A stretch of DNA of 64,000 nucleotides from CAVUAT01 sp963739545 (GCA_963739545.1 CAVUAT010000011.1:744001-808000); one strand, 5' to 3'; shown: positions 25,505 through 36,363, counted from the stretch's first letter. Notes: generated by a model not told the origin, from the letters alone. Made by a program: numbers and translations.

Positions 25505-25771
25505 ATGGCAAACATCGCCTCACAGAAGAAGAGGATCGCCCGGACCGAGCGCGAGCGTCAGGAGAACCTGCGCATCGCCTCGTCGGTCAAGACCTACTTC
25601 AAGCGCCTCGAGACGGCTGTCTCCGCGGGGGATGACGCCACCGCCGAAACCGAGCACAAGGCCCTCGTCTCGCGCATCGACAAGGCCGTGCAGCGCGGAG
25701 CCATGCATCGCAACACCGGCGCCCGCAAGAAGTCCCGCGCCTCGCGCCTGCGCGCCGGCTCCGCCTCCTAG
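25505..25771 (+). CDS. rpsT: small ribosomal subunit protein bS20
   Basis: The 88-aa basic protein starts MANIASQKKRIARTERERQE and ends with RNTGARKKSRASRLRAG, both standard for S20. It binds 16S rRNA at the 5' domain. Monocistronic on the plus strand, between divergent murJ and convergent holA. Confidence 0.97.
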   Translation: MANIASQKKRIARTERERQENLRIASSVKTYFKRLETAVSAGDDATAETEHKALVSRIDKAVQRGAMHRNTGARKKSRASRLRAGSAS

Positions 25772-25805
25772 GCCGCGAAACGCCGAGCGTCGGGTGGCCA
25801 ACCGG

Positions 25806-26807
25806 TCAGGCGGCGGCGAGCGCGTCCTCTCCGGCGGCTCCCACGGCCCTGCGGAGCGCCAGCGTGAGGGCTACGGCCTCCGTGTAGTCAGAGCCCCCGC
25901 GCGACCACAGCTCGAGGTCCGCCAGGGCGCGGATCGACTCGTCGATGTCGGCAGGGGTGCGGCCCTTGACGCGACCGACCAGCATCTTGGCCGCGTAGGG
26001 GTGCATCGAAAGGCCCGACGCGACCTCGCGCGGGGCCTTGCCCGCGTCGATCTCACGGGCGGCGGCAAGCGCCTGGCGCAGCCGCGGCGCGACCGAGTAG
26101 ATGATCCGAGGCAGCGCCTCGCCCTGGGAGACGAGTTGCTCGGCGACCCTGAGCGTCTTCGCCTCGTCGCCCTCGGTGATCGCGTCGGCGAGCGTCCAGA
26201 TCGCCTCCTCGGAGGTGTCGGAGATCATCGCGTCGAGCTCAGCCAAACCCACGGTCCCTCCCTCACCGGCCCAGAGCGACAACCGCTCGATCTCGGTGCG
26301 GAGGCGGACCGGGCGCGGGCCCATGCGCTCGACGAGCATCCGGGCGGCGTCGAGCTCGAGGTTGAAGCCGAGCTCGCGCGCCTCCGCGACGAGGCGCTTC
26401 GGCATCTCGCGCTCCTTCGGCGCCTCGAAGGCGAGCAGCTCTCCCCCTGCCGCCTCGACGGCCTCCTTCAGCGGGGCCGGCACCTTGCCGTGGGCGACCA
26501 GCGCGATCGTCGTGTCGGGCGGGATGTGCCCGAGCGCCTCCGCCACGCGCGCGGTGTCGGCCTTGCTCCAGCCCTCGACGCCATCCGCGAGCAGGTAGCG
26601 GTGCGATGAGATCAGCGAGATCGCGGCGATCGACCCGATCAGGGCATCGGCGTCGGGTGAACGGCGGCCGTCGCCGGCCTCGAACAGCTCGAGCGCCCCG
26701 GGCCCGCCCTCGCGCTCCGCCCGAGCCCGCAGCCGGCTGCGGGTCCGCGCGATCTTCGCCTCGTCGGTGCCGGCGATCAGGTATGCGGACTTGATCTCGG
26801 CTGCCAT
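25806..26807 (-). CDS. holA: DNA polymerase III delta subunit
   Basis: The 333-aa clamp-loader subunit starts at ATG 26807 (MAAEIKSAYLIAGTDEAKIA), with a GAGTGAGACC Shine-Dalgarno-like stretch just before it. Domain order fits HolA: degenerate RecA-like N-terminus (YLIAGTDE in place of a P-loop), lid region, and C-terminal collar (ILYSVAPRLRQAL-like IIYSVAPRLRQALAAA). It opens the beta clamp at replication forks. The gene follows comEC, as in many Gram-positives, and converges with rpsT. Confidence 0.9.
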   Translation of the reverse strand: MAAEIKSAYLIAGTDEAKIARTRSRLRARAEREGGPGALELFEAGDGRRSPDADALIGSIAAISLISSHRYLLADGVEGWSKADTARVAEALGHIPPDTTIALVAHGKVPAPLKEAVEAAGGELLAFEAPKEREMPKRLVAEARELGFNLELDAARMLVERMGPRPVRLRTEIERLSLWAGEGGTVGLAELDAMISDTSEEAIWTLADAITEGDEAKTLRVAEQLVSQGEALPRIIYSVAPRLRQALAAAREIDAGKAPREVASGLSMHPYAAKMLVGRVKGRTPADIDESIRALADLELWSRGGSDYTEAVALTLALRRAVGAAGEDALAAA

Positions 26808-26817
26808 CGGTCTCACT

Positions 26818-29124
26818 CTATTCGCGGCCCGAGACATTCCTGAGCCACCACCGAGTGGCGTCGGCCTCGATCGTGACCTCGCCGTCGTCTGTGCGCTCGA
26901 CGCGCACCCCCGCCTCGCCCAGCTCCGAGAGCGTCTCGGCAGTGGGATGGCCGTAAGGGTTCTCGCCGACCGAGATCACCGCGAGCTTCGGGACCGTCGT
27001 CTCGAGCAGGCGCGCCAGGCCTTCGTCCTCGCTGCCGTGGTGTGCGACCTTGAGCACATCGACCGGACCCGGCTCGAGAGGGACCGCTTCGGACTCGGCG
27101 TCGCCGGTCAGCAGCATCGAGAAGTGGTGCCACTCCGCGAGCAGCACGACCGAGAGGGTGTTCGCCTCGTCGGGCGATGCCGGCCGCGCGGCCGCCTCGC
27201 GCGGGGGCCACAGAACCGAGAGGCGGAGCTCGCCGAAGCGCAGATCCCCTCCCTCGGCGAGGGCCAGCGGGGCCGCACCGTTGGCCTCGGCCGCCGCGGC
27301 AAGAGCCGGCGCCAGGCTGCCGAGCCCGAGCCGGTCGACGGGGAGCGACGCCAGGACCTCCGCGGCGCCGCCGGAGTGGTCGGAGTCGTCGTGCGTGACG
27401 ATCAGGGCGCCGAGTCGCTCGACGCCGAGCTCACGCAGGTCCGCCGCCGCGCCCGATCCCGGGGGGCCGGCGTCGACCAGCACCGGGTCGCCGCCCGGCG
27501 GCTGGAGCAGGATCGCGTCGCCCTGCCCGACGTCGAGGGCGGTGATGCGAAGCGTGCTCTCGCGCGGCGGGCCGGGGCCGCCGCCGGAGAATGCGGCCAC
27601 GAGCGCGAGCAGGAGCGCGCCCGCCCCGACGAGCGCCGTCAGCTTCGCGGAGCCAGGTCGGCCGAGCCCGGCGCGCCTGCGCGCAACCGCGAGACAGATC
27701 TCGATGGCGGCGATCAGCGCCGCGTAGGCCCCGATCAAGCCGGCGGGACCGTCGAGCTCGATGTCCAGCAGCGCCCAACCGGGGGTCCCGAACCATCTCG
27801 CCACCTGCGCGATGTAGGCGAGGCAGAGCGAGTCGAGCCAGTTCAGCGGCTCGACCGGGACCGCCGGCAACTGCCCGAGCATCCCGGCGAGCATCCCGAG
27901 CCACATCGCGGGCGCCACGGCAGGCAGCGCGAGTAGGTTCGCGGGCAGCGCGGCGGGCGAGAGCGAGCCGAAGTGGTGCGCCATCAGCGGCGCGGTCGCG
28001 ATCGTCGCCGCCACCGTCATCGCGGCTCCCTCCGCCAAGGCTCTGCGAGGTGACCCCTGGGGTCGGCCGCCGTCGAGCAGCGAGGCCAGCCGGGCCGTCC
28101 ACAGGAAGATGCCGATCACCGCGGCGAAGCTGAGCTGCCAGCCGACGTCGCCCGAGGCACGAGGGTTGAGCCCAAGCGTCAGGGCCGCCGCCAACAGCAG
28201 CGCATACCAGCGCGAGCTAGGCCGTCCGGCCAGGGCGGCGACGAGGCCGGCTGCGCCCATCACCCCCGCCCGCTGGATCGAGGCGCCCGCCCCCGTCACC
28301 GGCACGTAGACCGCTATCAGCGCGAGCAGCATGAGCAGCCTGGCGCGCAGGGTCAGCCCCGCGAGTGCGAGCAGTGGCCACGCGAGCAGGCAGAGCAGGA
28401 TCACGTTCTGCCCGCTGACCGCCAGCAAGTGCGCCAGCCCGGAGCGCCGGAAGTCCTCTCGCGTGCGGGGGTCGATCGCGTCGTCCTGCCCGAGCACGAA
28501 GCCGCGCGCGAGCGCCGCCTCGCGCTCGGGCATCCCACGGCCGAGTGCCGACTCCGCCCTCTCGCGGACGAGGTCGATCCGGCCCCACAGCCCGCCGCGG
28601 CGCTCCCCTGTCGGCTCGACCCGCTCCGCCTCGAGCACCATCGCGATCCCCCGGCGCGCCATCGCCGAAGCGCGATACCCGGGGACCTCGGCGAGGCGGC
28701 CCCGCACCCTTACGCCCTCGCCGACGCGCCGGCCGTCGAGCTCGGCGGCGCGAACCAGCACCTTCCCGGACTCGGCCACGAGCTCCGCCGAGACGCCCTC
28801 CGAGTCGCGGCGCGGCACGCTCGCCAGGCGTCCGTCGAGCTCGACGCGGGCGCCGGCCGGCCCGCGCAGCGCATCCCCGTCGATCGCCTCGACGCGCATT
28901 GCTCCCGCCCCGGCTCCCGTCAGGGCCGCTGCCAGCGTCAGGCAGACGACCCATGGCGCCAACGCCGGGGCGTGCGATGGACGCCGGCCGAGCAGTCCCA
29001 ACGCGACCACGCCGCCGACGAGAAGGGCGCCTAGCGCCTGCCGGCCGTTCGCCGTCATCACCGGGCCAGCGGCCAGCCCAGAGGCGAGGCCGCCCAGCGC
29101 CAGGTGGCGCCACGGTGGTTTCAC
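26818..29124 (-). CDS. comEC: ComEC/Rec2-type DNA uptake channel
   Basis: The 768-aa protein has an N-terminal OB-like domain (about 80-190, VRGRLAEVPGYRASA), a multi-helix competence domain containing the LAHLLAVSGQNVILL motif, and a C-terminal metallo-beta-lactamase-fold domain with THDDSDHSGG. It conducts single-stranded DNA across the membrane. The start is GTG 29124. It is separated from comEA by a small plus-strand gene. No comEB or pilus gene is present here. Confidence 0.94.
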   Translation of the reverse strand: MKPPWRHLALGGLASGLAAGPVMTANGRQALGALLVGGVVALGLLGRRPSHAPALAPWVVCLTLAAALTGAGAGAMRVEAIDGDALRGPAGARVELDGRLASVPRRDSEGVSAELVAESGKVLVRAAELDGRRVGEGVRVRGRLAEVPGYRASAMARRGIAMVLEAERVEPTGERRGGLWGRIDLVRERAESALGRGMPEREAALARGFVLGQDDAIDPRTREDFRRSGLAHLLAVSGQNVILLCLLAWPLLALAGLTLRARLLMLLALIAVYVPVTGAGASIQRAGVMGAAGLVAALAGRPSSRWYALLLAAALTLGLNPRASGDVGWQLSFAAVIGIFLWTARLASLLDGGRPQGSPRRALAEGAAMTVAATIATAPLMAHHFGSLSPAALPANLLALPAVAPAMWLGMLAGMLGQLPAVPVEPLNWLDSLCLAYIAQVARWFGTPGWALLDIELDGPAGLIGAYAALIAAIEICLAVARRRAGLGRPGSAKLTALVGAGALLLALVAAFSGGGPGPPRESTLRITALDVGQGDAILLQPPGGDPVLVDAGPPGSGAAADLRELGVERLGALIVTHDDSDHSGGAAEVLASLPVDRLGLGSLAPALAAAAEANGAAPLALAEGGDLRFGELRLSVLWPPREAAARPASPDEANTLSVVLLAEWHHFSMLLTGDAESEAVPLEPGPVDVLKVAHHGSEDEGLARLLETTVPKLAVISVGENPYGHPTAETLSELGEAGVRVERTDDGEVTIEADATRWWLRNVSGRE

Positions 29125-29142
29125 ACGTTGAAGCGGTGGTAC
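29118..29142 (+). promoter_or_regulatory. possible SigB-like promoter before the 59-aa gene
   Basis: GTTT (29118-29121) and TGGTAC (29137-29142) are 15 bp apart. The layout is close to the SigB/SigF-family consensus GTTT-N14-16-GGGTA, with one mismatch in the -10. It overlaps the comEC start region and lies 60 bp before the next plus-strand start. Weak on its own. Confidence 0.25.
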
Positions 29143-29201
29143 GCGGGAAGGGAGGGCGCGGCGACATGCCGCCTCCGACCACGACTCACGGAGGAACGAG
29201 G

Positions 29202-29381
29202 ATGAACCAGAAGACGGATCACCCCAGGACCGCCGAGAGCCGCGATAAGCAGGGCACCGCGCCTGCGAGGCGCGGTCAGGTGCTGACCGACTCCCCCACC
29301 ACCCCGAGGGACAATCCGCCCACCGACGAGGGCCGCGTCAGGCTCGTCCGCGAGGACTACGCCCGGGTGCTGGGCAACTGA
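29202..29381 (+). CDS. small hydrophilic protein, 59 aa, unknown function
   Basis: ATG 29202 is preceded by a very strong Shine-Dalgarno (GGAGG, 9 nt before, followed by GAGG). The protein MNQKTDHPRTAESRDKQG... is rich in Arg, Asp, Thr and Pro, has no hydrophobic segment, and ends VREDYARVLGN. It is probably disordered except for a C-terminal helix. It lies on the opposite strand between comEA and comEC, so it is not part of the com operon. I do not recognise a family. Confidence 0.6.
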   Translation: MNQKTDHPRTAESRDKQGTAPARRGQVLTDSPTTPRDNPPTDEGRVRLVREDYARVLGN

Positions 29382-29431
29382 GCTGAGCTGACAGGGGCAT
29401 GGCCCCAGGGCGATGAGGGCACGCGCATGTC

Positions 29432-29992
29432 TCAGGGCTGAAGGCCCGAGCGCAGCGCCTCCATCGTCGAGGGGCCTATTCCGCTGATCTCGTCGAGCTG
29501 GTCGATCGAGGACAGTCCCCCGCGCTGGTCGCGGAACTCGATGATGTTCTCGGCGGTGACCGGGCCGATGCCCTCGACCTCGTCGAGCTGGTCGGCCGTC
29601 GCGGTGCCGAGCGATATCGGCCCCTCCTCCCCGGTGAGCGCGGCCCCGCGGCCGGGGACCACGACCTGCTGGCCGTCGGCCAGCCTCGCCGCGAGGTTGA
29701 TCCCGTCCTGCGCCGCGCCGGGAGCCAGTCCGCCGGCGCGCTTCACAGCGTCGGCGACCCTGGCTCCCACCGGGAGCCGGTAGACGCCGGGCCTGCCGAC
29801 GGCGCCGGCTACGTGGACGACGACGTCGCGGGTCGCATCGCCCGAGGGCTCGAAGCCGTCGGCCTCGAACGCGGTGGCGGGCGCCTGCGGACCCGTCGCC
29901 TCGGCCGAGCGGATCCAGCGGGCGCCCAGCAGCAGCACCGCGACCGCGACGGCGCCGTAGACGAGGAGTTGGGAGCGGCTGAGCTCTGGCAC
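29432..29992 (-). CDS. comEA: ComEA-type helix-hairpin-helix DNA-binding protein
   Basis: The 186-aa membrane-anchored protein has one N-terminal helix (about residues 8-24), an SLBB domain (VVVHVAGAVGRPGVYRLP) and two C-terminal helix-hairpin-helix units (LDEVEGIGPVTAENIIEF and LDEISGIGPSTMEALRSG). It captures DNA outside the membrane for ComEC. Start ATG 29992. Confidence 0.93.
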   Translation of the reverse strand: MPELSRSQLLVYGAVAVAVLLLGARWIRSAEATGPQAPATAFEADGFEPSGDATRDVVVHVAGAVGRPGVYRLPVGARVADAVKRAGGLAPGAAQDGINLAARLADGQQVVVPGRGAALTGEEGPISLGTATADQLDEVEGIGPVTAENIIEFRDQRGGLSSIDQLDEISGIGPSTMEALRSGLQP

Positions 29993-30044
29993 CGGCCGAG
30001 CCTTGCCGGAAGGCTGCCACGAGAGGCGCGCGCAGCGTGCCCGC

Positions 30045-30317
30045 TCAGGGTCGTATCTCGAAACCCTCCAGGCCGCCCCGGGGCTGCTCGTCGTTCAGCT
30101 CGAGCTCGGAGACATCGGCGTCGCCGGGGCCGCTTCGCAGCAGGGCGACGACGCCCTCCACAGCGCCGGGCTCGCCCTCGAGGACTCCCTCGACGGCCCC
30201 GTCCTCGCGGTTTCGCACCCAGCCGGCGACACCCGCCCCGCGCGCGGCGCGCGCCAGCGAGTCGCGAAAGAAGACGCCCTGCACACGGCCCCGCGCCACG
30301 AACCGAGTCCTGGTCAA
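30045..30317 (-). CDS. acyP: acylphosphatase
   Basis: The 90-aa protein contains the acylphosphatase loop GRVQGVFFRDS with the catalytic Arg, and the Asn in GWVRNREDGAVEG. It hydrolyses acyl phosphates. The only suitable start is TTG 30317, two bases from the upstream cupin gene stop. Common small housekeeping enzyme. Confidence 0.92.
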   Translation of the reverse strand: MTRTRFVARGRVQGVFFRDSLARAARGAGVAGWVRNREDGAVEGVLEGEPGAVEGVVALLRSGPGDADVSELELNDEQPRGGLEGFEIRP

Positions 30318-30318
30318 C

Positions 30319-30729
30319 TCAGCGCTGATACTCCTCGTCGTCGTACTCCGAGGCGACCGCGCCGGTGGTCACGGCGCTGCCGTAGACCTCGGAGACGGTG
30401 ATCGGCGGCGACTGAACCGAGAGGCAGCAGAGGTCCTCGCCGCCGTCGTTCGCGATCGAGTGGTCGGTGGCGGGCGGGACCATCACCAGGTCGCCGGCTG
30501 AGACTTGCTGGGTGTCGCCCGCCACGGTGAGCGCGCCCGAGCCCTGGGTGACCACGTAGACCTGCTCAGCCTCCTCATGGGAGTGCAGCTCCTGGTCGAC
30601 GCCGGGCGGGACCTCGATCCACGTCACGGACATGTTCCGGGCACCGAGCTCCCCTGCGTCCATCAGGAACTTGATCCGGAGCTTGTGCCACTCCTCAACG
30701 GGAGCCTCTGCGAGCCGCCTGACAAGCAC
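30319..30729 (-). CDS. cupin domain protein
   Basis: The 136-aa single-domain cupin starts at GTG 30729. Metal ligands are in the two cupin motifs: ELHSHEEAEQVYVV (two His and Glu) and MVPPATDHSIANDG. Fold and metal site are clear, but substrate is not. It lies directly after leuS (20 bp) and before acyP, in one unit. Confidence 0.75.
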   Translation of the reverse strand: MLVRRLAEAPVEEWHKLRIKFLMDAGELGARNMSVTWIEVPPGVDQELHSHEEAEQVYVVTQGSGALTVAGDTQQVSAGDLVMVPPATDHSIANDGGEDLCCLSVQSPPITVSEVYGSAVTTGAVASEYDDEEYQR

Positions 30730-30749
30730 GCGAGGGTTGTACCAGATCG

Positions 30750-33338
<2,589 letters not shown>

Positions 33339-33415
33339 GGCGCCCAGTCTAGGCGCGGGGCCCGCGATACCGCAGGCGTATATTTCGTGCAGAGGAGAGG
33401 CGAAAGGAGAAGCAG

Positions 33416-33640
33416 ATGTCGCGTCTGATCAGGATGGACCGCACGGGCCACACCGAGTTGGCGAGCTGGAGCGCCGGCGACGCCGCTTCGCAGCAGGCCG
33501 CGATCTCGGCCTTTCGCCGCGAGCTCGACGAGGGGATGCTCGCCAGCGTGAGCAGAGCCGACGGCACCGCCGAGGTCGTGCGCGAGCTTCCGCTCGACGC
33601 GGAGCTGGTCGTGCTGCGCCGCCCGATCTCAGGCGGCTAG
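33416..33640 (+). CDS. small conserved-looking protein, 74 aa, unknown function
   Basis: ATG 33416 has a good Shine-Dalgarno (AAAGGAGAAG, 4 nt before). The protein MSRLIRMDRTGHTELASWSA has a charged middle helix and ends with VRELPLDAELVVLRRPISGG. That suggests a compact alpha/beta fold rather than random frame. It lies 2 bp before a membrane protein gene on the same strand and divergent from leuS. No family recognised. Confidence 0.6.
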   Translation: MSRLIRMDRTGHTELASWSAGDAASQQAAISAFRRELDEGMLASVSRADGTAEVVRELPLDAELVVLRRPISGG

Positions 33641-33642
33641 AC

Positions 33643-34314
33643 ATGGAGGCCGGTGCGGGTCTCGCCGAGGCCGCGTCGATCCCCTGGCGTGAGCGCGCCG
33701 GCGAGCTCACGCTGCGCCGCGACGGACGGCGGTGGACCCTCTGGACCGCCGCCGTGATCGCGAGCTTCGGGTTGCCGGCGGCCGCTCTGCTGGCGCTCGA
33801 GCCGCTCACAGCCCCGATCGTGGCCGTGTTCGCCGCCCACGGCGGCGCGGTGCTTCACATCCAGGCGGGGCGCGGTGCGCGCGCCGTCGTCCCGATCGGG
33901 AGCGAGCGGAGCGCGGCGCGGCGCGCGCGGGCGGCCGAGGGCCCCGAGTCGGTTGCGCTCGGGCTGCTGGGCGACCTCGTCGGCCACGACGAGCGCGACC
34001 TGCTGGCCCGCACCGGCCTCGCGCTCCAGCGCGGGCGCCTCGGGGTCTGGCTGGTCGGCGAGGAGGGCGCGCTGATGGTGCGCCCAGGAGGCCGGCGGGT
34101 GGACTGCTGGTGCGTCCGCGTCGGCGAGGCCGGGGACCTGCCGGCCGGCGACAGGGTCGCGCACCTGCTGCTGGCGCTCCGAGAGGACGAGGAAGGGTTC
34201 GCCACCGTCGCGAATTTCAACTTCTCGGGACTCCCTGCGCGGGTGCGGGTACGCATGCCCCCGCGCTCACGGCCCGCGCTCGCTGAGGCGCAGGAGATCG
34301 CGCGGTCCATGTGA
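33643..34314 (+). CDS. two-helix membrane protein, unknown function
   Basis: The 223-aa protein starts at ATG 33643, two bases after the preceding stop. A double hydrophobic segment (about residues 28-66, ASFGLPAAALLALEPL then a second helix) is followed by a soluble domain with LALQRGRLGVWLVGEEGALM and a CWCVRV motif, and a C-terminal ANFNFSGLPARVRVRMPP strand pair. It is likely co-expressed with the 74-aa gene. No family recognised. Confidence 0.65.
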   Translation: MEAGAGLAEAASIPWRERAGELTLRRDGRRWTLWTAAVIASFGLPAAALLALEPLTAPIVAVFAAHGGAVLHIQAGRGARAVVPIGSERSAARRARAAEGPESVALGLLGDLVGHDERDLLARTGLALQRGRLGVWLVGEEGALMVRPGGRRVDCWCVRVGEAGDLPAGDRVAHLLLALREDEEGFATVANFNFSGLPARVRVRMPPRSRPALAEAQEIARSM

Positions 34315-34435
34315 CGTCGAGGGTCCGCGTGGGTGGCGGGGGTGCCGGCACCGCGGCCGCTGGGGCGTTGTCGGTGGCATTCGCTCTCCTGCGGGACAAG
34401 CTCTGAGTGGTTCATCGGGAGGGGCCCGGAAAGGC

Positions 34436-34461
34436 GACGGGCCGGCTTGCGCCGGCCCGTC
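34436..34461. terminator. strong hairpin between convergent genes
   Basis: An 11-bp perfect stem, GACGGGCCGGC with loop TTGC and GCCGGCCCGTC, lies between the plus-strand 33643-34314 gene and the minus-strand DUF4394 gene. The loop reads GCAA on the minus strand (GNRA type). No long U-run follows on either side, so terminator function rests on position and stem strength. Confidence 0.5.
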
Positions 34462-34475
34462 TGCCTGTCCACGTA

Positions 34476-34497
34476 CCCGCCCGCGCAAGCGGACGGG
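34476..34497. terminator. second GCAA-capped hairpin
   Basis: CCCGcCCGC, GCAA loop, GCGGaCGGG forms a 9-position stem with one mismatch, 14 bp from the stronger hairpin and 22 bp after the DUF4394 stop. Together the two stems could act as a bidirectional terminator. Confidence 0.35.
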
Positions 34498-34519
34498 AGC
34501 TTGGCGCGCGGTGCTCGCG

Positions 34520-35428
34520 CTAGTCCTGCACCGCCGCGAGTCCGGTCAGGACGGTCTTGTTGACCTTGCCCTTCTTGGTCACGGTGGCGACGTCGCCGAC
34601 CTTCGCGGCTGCGCCGGTGGCGGTGTTCAGCCTGTACAGCGTCGAATCGTTGGTCAGGTACGGCTGGTTGGCCGTGCCCGCGATGTCGAAGCCGACGTCA
34701 TTGCCGACCGGGACGCTGAGCTTCACCGGCGTCGTCAGGGTGCCCGCGTTCGGCGGGTTCTGGACAAACAGCGTGTCGGTGCTGGTGTCGACCACGAACA
34801 GCGTGGTCGCTGCCGGCTTGACCGAGCTGTAGGCGGAGTTCAGGTACGCGGCCGCGACAACCTGCGGCGTGCCCGGGTTGAGCGCGCCGTCGTTCGCGGT
34901 CGGTGCCTGGGTGGCGCCGGGAGCGACACCGGTGCTGGGAGCCGTGGTGCCGTTCGGGTCGGCTCGCAGGTTCTGGCCGGTGTTGCTGACGATCCTCAGC
35001 CGGTCGGGGACCGGGTTGAAGTCGACACCGAAGAAGGTGCCGTTGAGGCTCGGCGGCGCGACGGGTCCGGCGGGCAGCGCCCGCGCGGAGGTGTCGCCGG
35101 TCAGGATCAGCTTGTACATGACGCTGTCGCTGCCGACGCCGTAGAGCTCACCGGTCAGCGGGCGGACGTCGATGCCGACGAGCCGCGCGCCGGCCGGGAG
35201 GCCGGAGACGGTGCGCGTCGCTGTGATCTGGACCGCCTTCGGGGCCTTCTTGGGCTTGGCGCCCTTCTTGGCCTTGATCTTCACCTTGGTCTGCTTGTCG
35301 GCGAAAGTGACGAGCTTGCCGCCACTGGTCGTCCCGTAGAGCGTGCGCGCCTGCGAAGCCGCGGGAACCGCGACTGCGACGGCGAGCGCGAGCCCGACGA
35401 GGAGACCCACACGAGTCTTGCTTCCCAT
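34520..35428 (-). CDS. secreted DUF4394 protein
   Basis: The 302-aa protein has a signal peptide (about residues 1-27, AVAVAVPAASQA then cleavage). A beta-rich domain of the DUF4394 type follows, with repeated TLYGTTSGGKLVTF, GVDFNPVPDRLRIVS and LNGTFF segments. A short Lys-rich insertion (KVKIKAKKGAKPKKAPK) is unusual. DUF4394 has no established function. SD TAGGAGGCA precedes ATG 35428, and a candidate ECF promoter lies 32 bp upstream. Confidence 0.82.
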   Translation of the reverse strand: MGSKTRVGLLVGLALAVAVAVPAASQARTLYGTTSGGKLVTFADKQTKVKIKAKKGAKPKKAPKAVQITATRTVSGLPAGARLVGIDVRPLTGELYGVGSDSVMYKLILTGDTSARALPAGPVAPPSLNGTFFGVDFNPVPDRLRIVSNTGQNLRADPNGTTAPSTGVAPGATQAPTANDGALNPGTPQVVAAAYLNSAYSSVKPAATTLFVVDTSTDTLFVQNPPNAGTLTTPVKLSVPVGNDVGFDIAGTANQPYLTNDSTLYRLNTATGAAAKVGDVATVTKKGKVNKTVLTGLAAVQD

Positions 35429-35459
35429 TGAGACTGCCTCCTAGGTTGAAGTTGTCGCG

Positions 35460-35484
35460 AACCGCACAAGCGGTCCGCGTTCCC
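35460..35484 (-). promoter_or_regulatory. candidate ECF sigma-factor promoter of the DUF4394 gene
   Basis: Read on the minus strand, GGGAAC (35484-35479), 16 bp, then GTT (35462-35460) matches the GGAAC-N16-18-GTT layout of actinobacterial SigE/SigH-type ECF promoters. A stem GCGGACCGC/GCGGTTCGC spans the spacer. The implied leader is about 25 nt, with the Shine-Dalgarno at the right place. Confidence 0.4.
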
Positions 35485-35547
35485 TCCTGTAGTCGTTCGT
35501 GCTTAAGGGGCAGTCGGTTCATCGCGGGTCGAAGGTAGCCTTGCCCC

Positions 35548-36168
35548 GTGCTTGCCGGCGACGTCATCTGGAACCCGCTGACCGGCGAAAAGGCCATGCT
35601 CGTGGAGTCCGCCGAAGAGAGCGGCGGCGCCCGCATAGTCACCGACTTCGCCGTCGAGGCGGGCGGCTTCGTCCCCGGTGGCGAGCATGTGCATGATCAC
35701 TGCGTCGAGCACTTCGAGGTCCGGGCGGGGCAGATCACCTTCGTCCTCGACGGAGAGGAACGCGCCCTCGAGGCGGGAGAGCAGGTGACCGTCGCGCCGG
35801 GAACCTGGCACCGGTGGTGGAACGCCGGCGAGGGCGAAGTGCGGATACGCGCCCGCATCGAGCCGGCGATGCGCTTCGAGGAGGGGATCCTGGTGCTCTG
35901 GGGCCTCTGCGCCGACGGGCACACAAGCGCCGAAGGGCGCCCATCCCCGTTGCTCGGAGCCCTGGTCGGCACGCGCTATCGCCCGGAGCTCCGCTACCGG
36001 CAGCCGCCGGACGCCGTCCAGCGGCTTCTCTTCCCGCCGCTCGCGGCGCTTGCCCGGCTGCGCGGCCTGGAGGCGACCATCGATCGCTATCTCGATCTTG
36101 AAACGCACCCCTCCGCGAAAGCGGGGCTCGGCCGCCTCCCGGAACGGGTGATGCGCCGGACCGAATAG
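35548..36168 (+). CDS. cupin domain protein with C-terminal extension
   Basis: The 206-aa protein starts at GTG 35548. The cupin core has EHVHDHCVEHFEVRAG (His and Glu metal ligands) and VAPGTWHRWWNAGEGEVRI. A C-terminal region (about 125-206, RPELRYRQPPDAVQRLLFPP) is helical and typical of small actinobacterial cupins of unknown substrate. Its start is divergent from the DUF4394 gene. Confidence 0.75.
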   Translation: MLAGDVIWNPLTGEKAMLVESAEESGGARIVTDFAVEAGGFVPGGEHVHDHCVEHFEVRAGQITFVLDGEERALEAGEQVTVAPGTWHRWWNAGEGEVRIRARIEPAMRFEEGILVLWGLCADGHTSAEGRPSPLLGALVGTRYRPELRYRQPPDAVQRLLFPPLAALARLRGLEATIDRYLDLETHPSAKAGLGRLPERVMRRTE

Positions 36169-36210
36169 GAAGAGCCTACGCGCTGCGACGTACGCGACCG
36201 CGGCGCCCCC

Positions 36211-36363
36211 TCACGGACGGGGAGTTCGCGGACGAGAGGCGCGAGCTGCTGGGGGGCTGAGACGGGCGAAGGGACGGCCGCGGCGGGTGATCAGTATCTC
36301 TGCGCCTCGTGAGGCGCACTGCATCCAGTAGCCGAAGCGGTTGCGGAAGTCATTTGCGCCGAC
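36211..36363 (-). pseudogene. Phd/YefM-like antitoxin fragment without own start
   Basis: The 50 residues from VGANDFRNRFGYWMQ through AEILITRRGRPFARLSPPAA match the Phd/YefM (prevent-host-death) antitoxin N-terminal DNA-binding pattern (VxxxxFRxxFxxxxxxxxxGxxxxITRRGxPxARL). No ATG, GTG or TTG precedes it in frame before the tRNA gene, and no toxin gene follows (the next gene is on the other strand). It is in the same open frame as the endonuclease upstream, so it could be translated only as a fused tail. I read it as a decayed remnant. Confidence 0.55.

Noticed and set aside
34217..34399. Minus-strand frame opposite the 33643-34314 gene
   Set aside because: It lies antisense to a better supported gene and has Pro/Arg shadow composition.
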